This document shows positions 6,854 through 7,481 of a DNA stretch of 7,481 nucleotides, one piece after another. The notes beneath the pieces are model-generated. The model was not told the origin of the DNA, ran no database searches, and saw only the letters and a program-made list of their open reading frames with translations. The first letter of the stretch is position 1. Every line of letters begins with the position of its first letter. This DNA is from an uncultured Erysipelotrichaceae bacterium (lineage in GTDB: Bacteria; Bacillota_I; Bacilli_A; Erysipelotrichales; Erysipelotrichaceae), in assembly GCA_902784015.1 (NCBI GenBank), contig CACZTC010000127.1, forward strand, positions 1-7,481, in the 5' to 3' direction. The position numbers and the translations under genes were made by a program.

Positions 6854-7481
6854 ATGCAAAACTTCTTAAAAAAGAACTGGTTTGTAGGTTTAATTGTATT
6901 AGTATTTACCGGTTTTAGTATTTTCTATATATATGATACTAATAAAGGTAAATTAAAAGGTAAAACAATAAATGGTGAAGATGTTGTATATTCTATTAAT
7001 GATGAGGATATAACCATCTCTTCTTTTTATGATGAATTATATAAAACAAATGGCTCTAATTCATTATTAACATTATTTGAAAGCACTGTTGCAAATGCAG
7101 GTATAACTACCACAAATGAGATTAAAGATAATGCTGAAGCTCAAGCTTCAAGTATTATATCTAGTTTCCAATCTCAATATGGTACTGCTTATGAAGAATA
7201 TCTAGAAAGTGCTTTAGCTGAGACTGGTTATACTGATCTAGTAGATTATTTAATAGTTTCTGAAAAGCTCAATAAAATTACCGCTGACTACGCTAAAGCA
7301 AATTTTGATGACTTAATGATTAGAGATATTTCTTATATCTTAATTAGATTTGAGAATCCAGGCGAACCTGGTGATGAACCAACAGAAGATGAAAAAGTTC
7401 GTATGAAGGCAGTTGATGATGCTTTAGCATCTGGTAAAACATTTGCGGAAGTAGCTGCTGAATATTCTGAAGATGAATCTA
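6854..7481 (+). CDS. Membrane-anchored PrsA/SurA-like peptidyl-prolyl isomerase (parvulin family), 3' end cut by the window
   Basis: Proteins of this type help secreted proteins fold outside the membrane. The visible 209 residues begin MQNFLKKNWF. A basic N terminus (KK at 6-7) is followed by one hydrophobic segment at about residues 9-27, so the protein is probably anchored with its bulk outside the cell. There is no lipobox cysteine, unlike the lipoprotein PrsA of Bacillus. A SurA_N/PrsA-type segment follows: VYSINDEDITISSFYDELY (from about 45), then helices rich in Ala, Ser and Glu. The parvulin domain starts near 157 (ISYILIRF) and continues with DDALASGKTFAEVAAEYSEDES, matching the family core ILI...AL..G..FA..A..YS.D. 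An acidic, proline-rich loop (ENPGEPGDEPTEDE) separates the first strand from the first helix. The active site cannot be fully checked because the frame runs off the edge. Start and promoter are well supported. Confidence 0.85.
   Translation, partial: MQNFLKKNWFVGLIVLVFTGFSIFYIYDTNKGKLKGKTINGEDVVYSINDEDITISSFYDELYKTNGSNSLLTLFESTVANAGITTTNEIKDNAEAQASSIISSFQSQYGTAYEEYLESALAETGYTDLVDYLIVSEKLNKITADYAKANFDDLMIRDISYILIRFENPGEPGDEPTEDEKVRMKAVDDALASGKTFAEVAAEYSEDES

Noticed and set aside
1..7481. Mobile element, CRISPR array, tRNA or rRNA, defence genes
   Set aside because: I saw no terminal inverted repeats, transposase or phage motifs, regular direct repeats with spacers, or tRNA/rRNA signatures on either strand.

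Overview
The window is AT-rich, low-GC DNA with strong Shine-Dalgarno sites, sigma-A-like promoters, TGG for tryptophan, and TGA used as a real stop at the ends of sufU and sufD. Gene content and order (a Bacillus-type sufCDSUB cluster, PriA, a PrsA/parvulin-type foldase) point to a low-GC Firmicute. Likely groups are the Bacilli/Erysipelotrichia or an Acholeplasma/RF39-like lineage. The standard code argues against Mycoplasma and Spiroplasma. The species cannot be named from the sequence alone.

Layout, left to right. (1) 1-1713, minus strand: the first ~571 codons of priA, the replication-restart helicase, cut by the window edge. (2) 1714-1968: a gap between sufB and priA holding an independent minus-strand transcription unit. 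It has a promoter (1920-1948), a structured RNA of about 190 nt, an 18-codon open frame with a perfect Shine-Dalgarno, and a 12-bp intrinsic terminator ending 7 nt before the priA ATG. An extended -10 box overlaps the priA ATG. (3) 1969-6687, minus strand: a complete iron-sulfur assembly operon, transcribed sufC-sufD-sufS-sufU-sufB. Genes are separated by at most 8 nt or overlap by 4 nt (ATGA). (4) 6688-6853: a divergent promoter region. (5) 6854-7481, plus strand: the N-terminal part of a membrane-anchored PrsA/SurA-like peptidyl-prolyl isomerase, cut by the right edge.

The suf genes form one pathway. SufS takes sulfur from cysteine as a persulfide and SufU accepts and relays it. SufB, with SufD and the ATPase SufC, forms the scaffold on which the cluster is built. 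All key catalytic residues that can be checked are present. The SufD protein is unusually short.

The genes themselves are mostly ordinary core functions. The part least explained by known families is the small RNA/leader region at about 1720-1948. It may be a known class of RNA that I cannot identify by eye (6S RNA is one candidate by size), a dual-function RNA with a tiny peptide, or a leader for priA.
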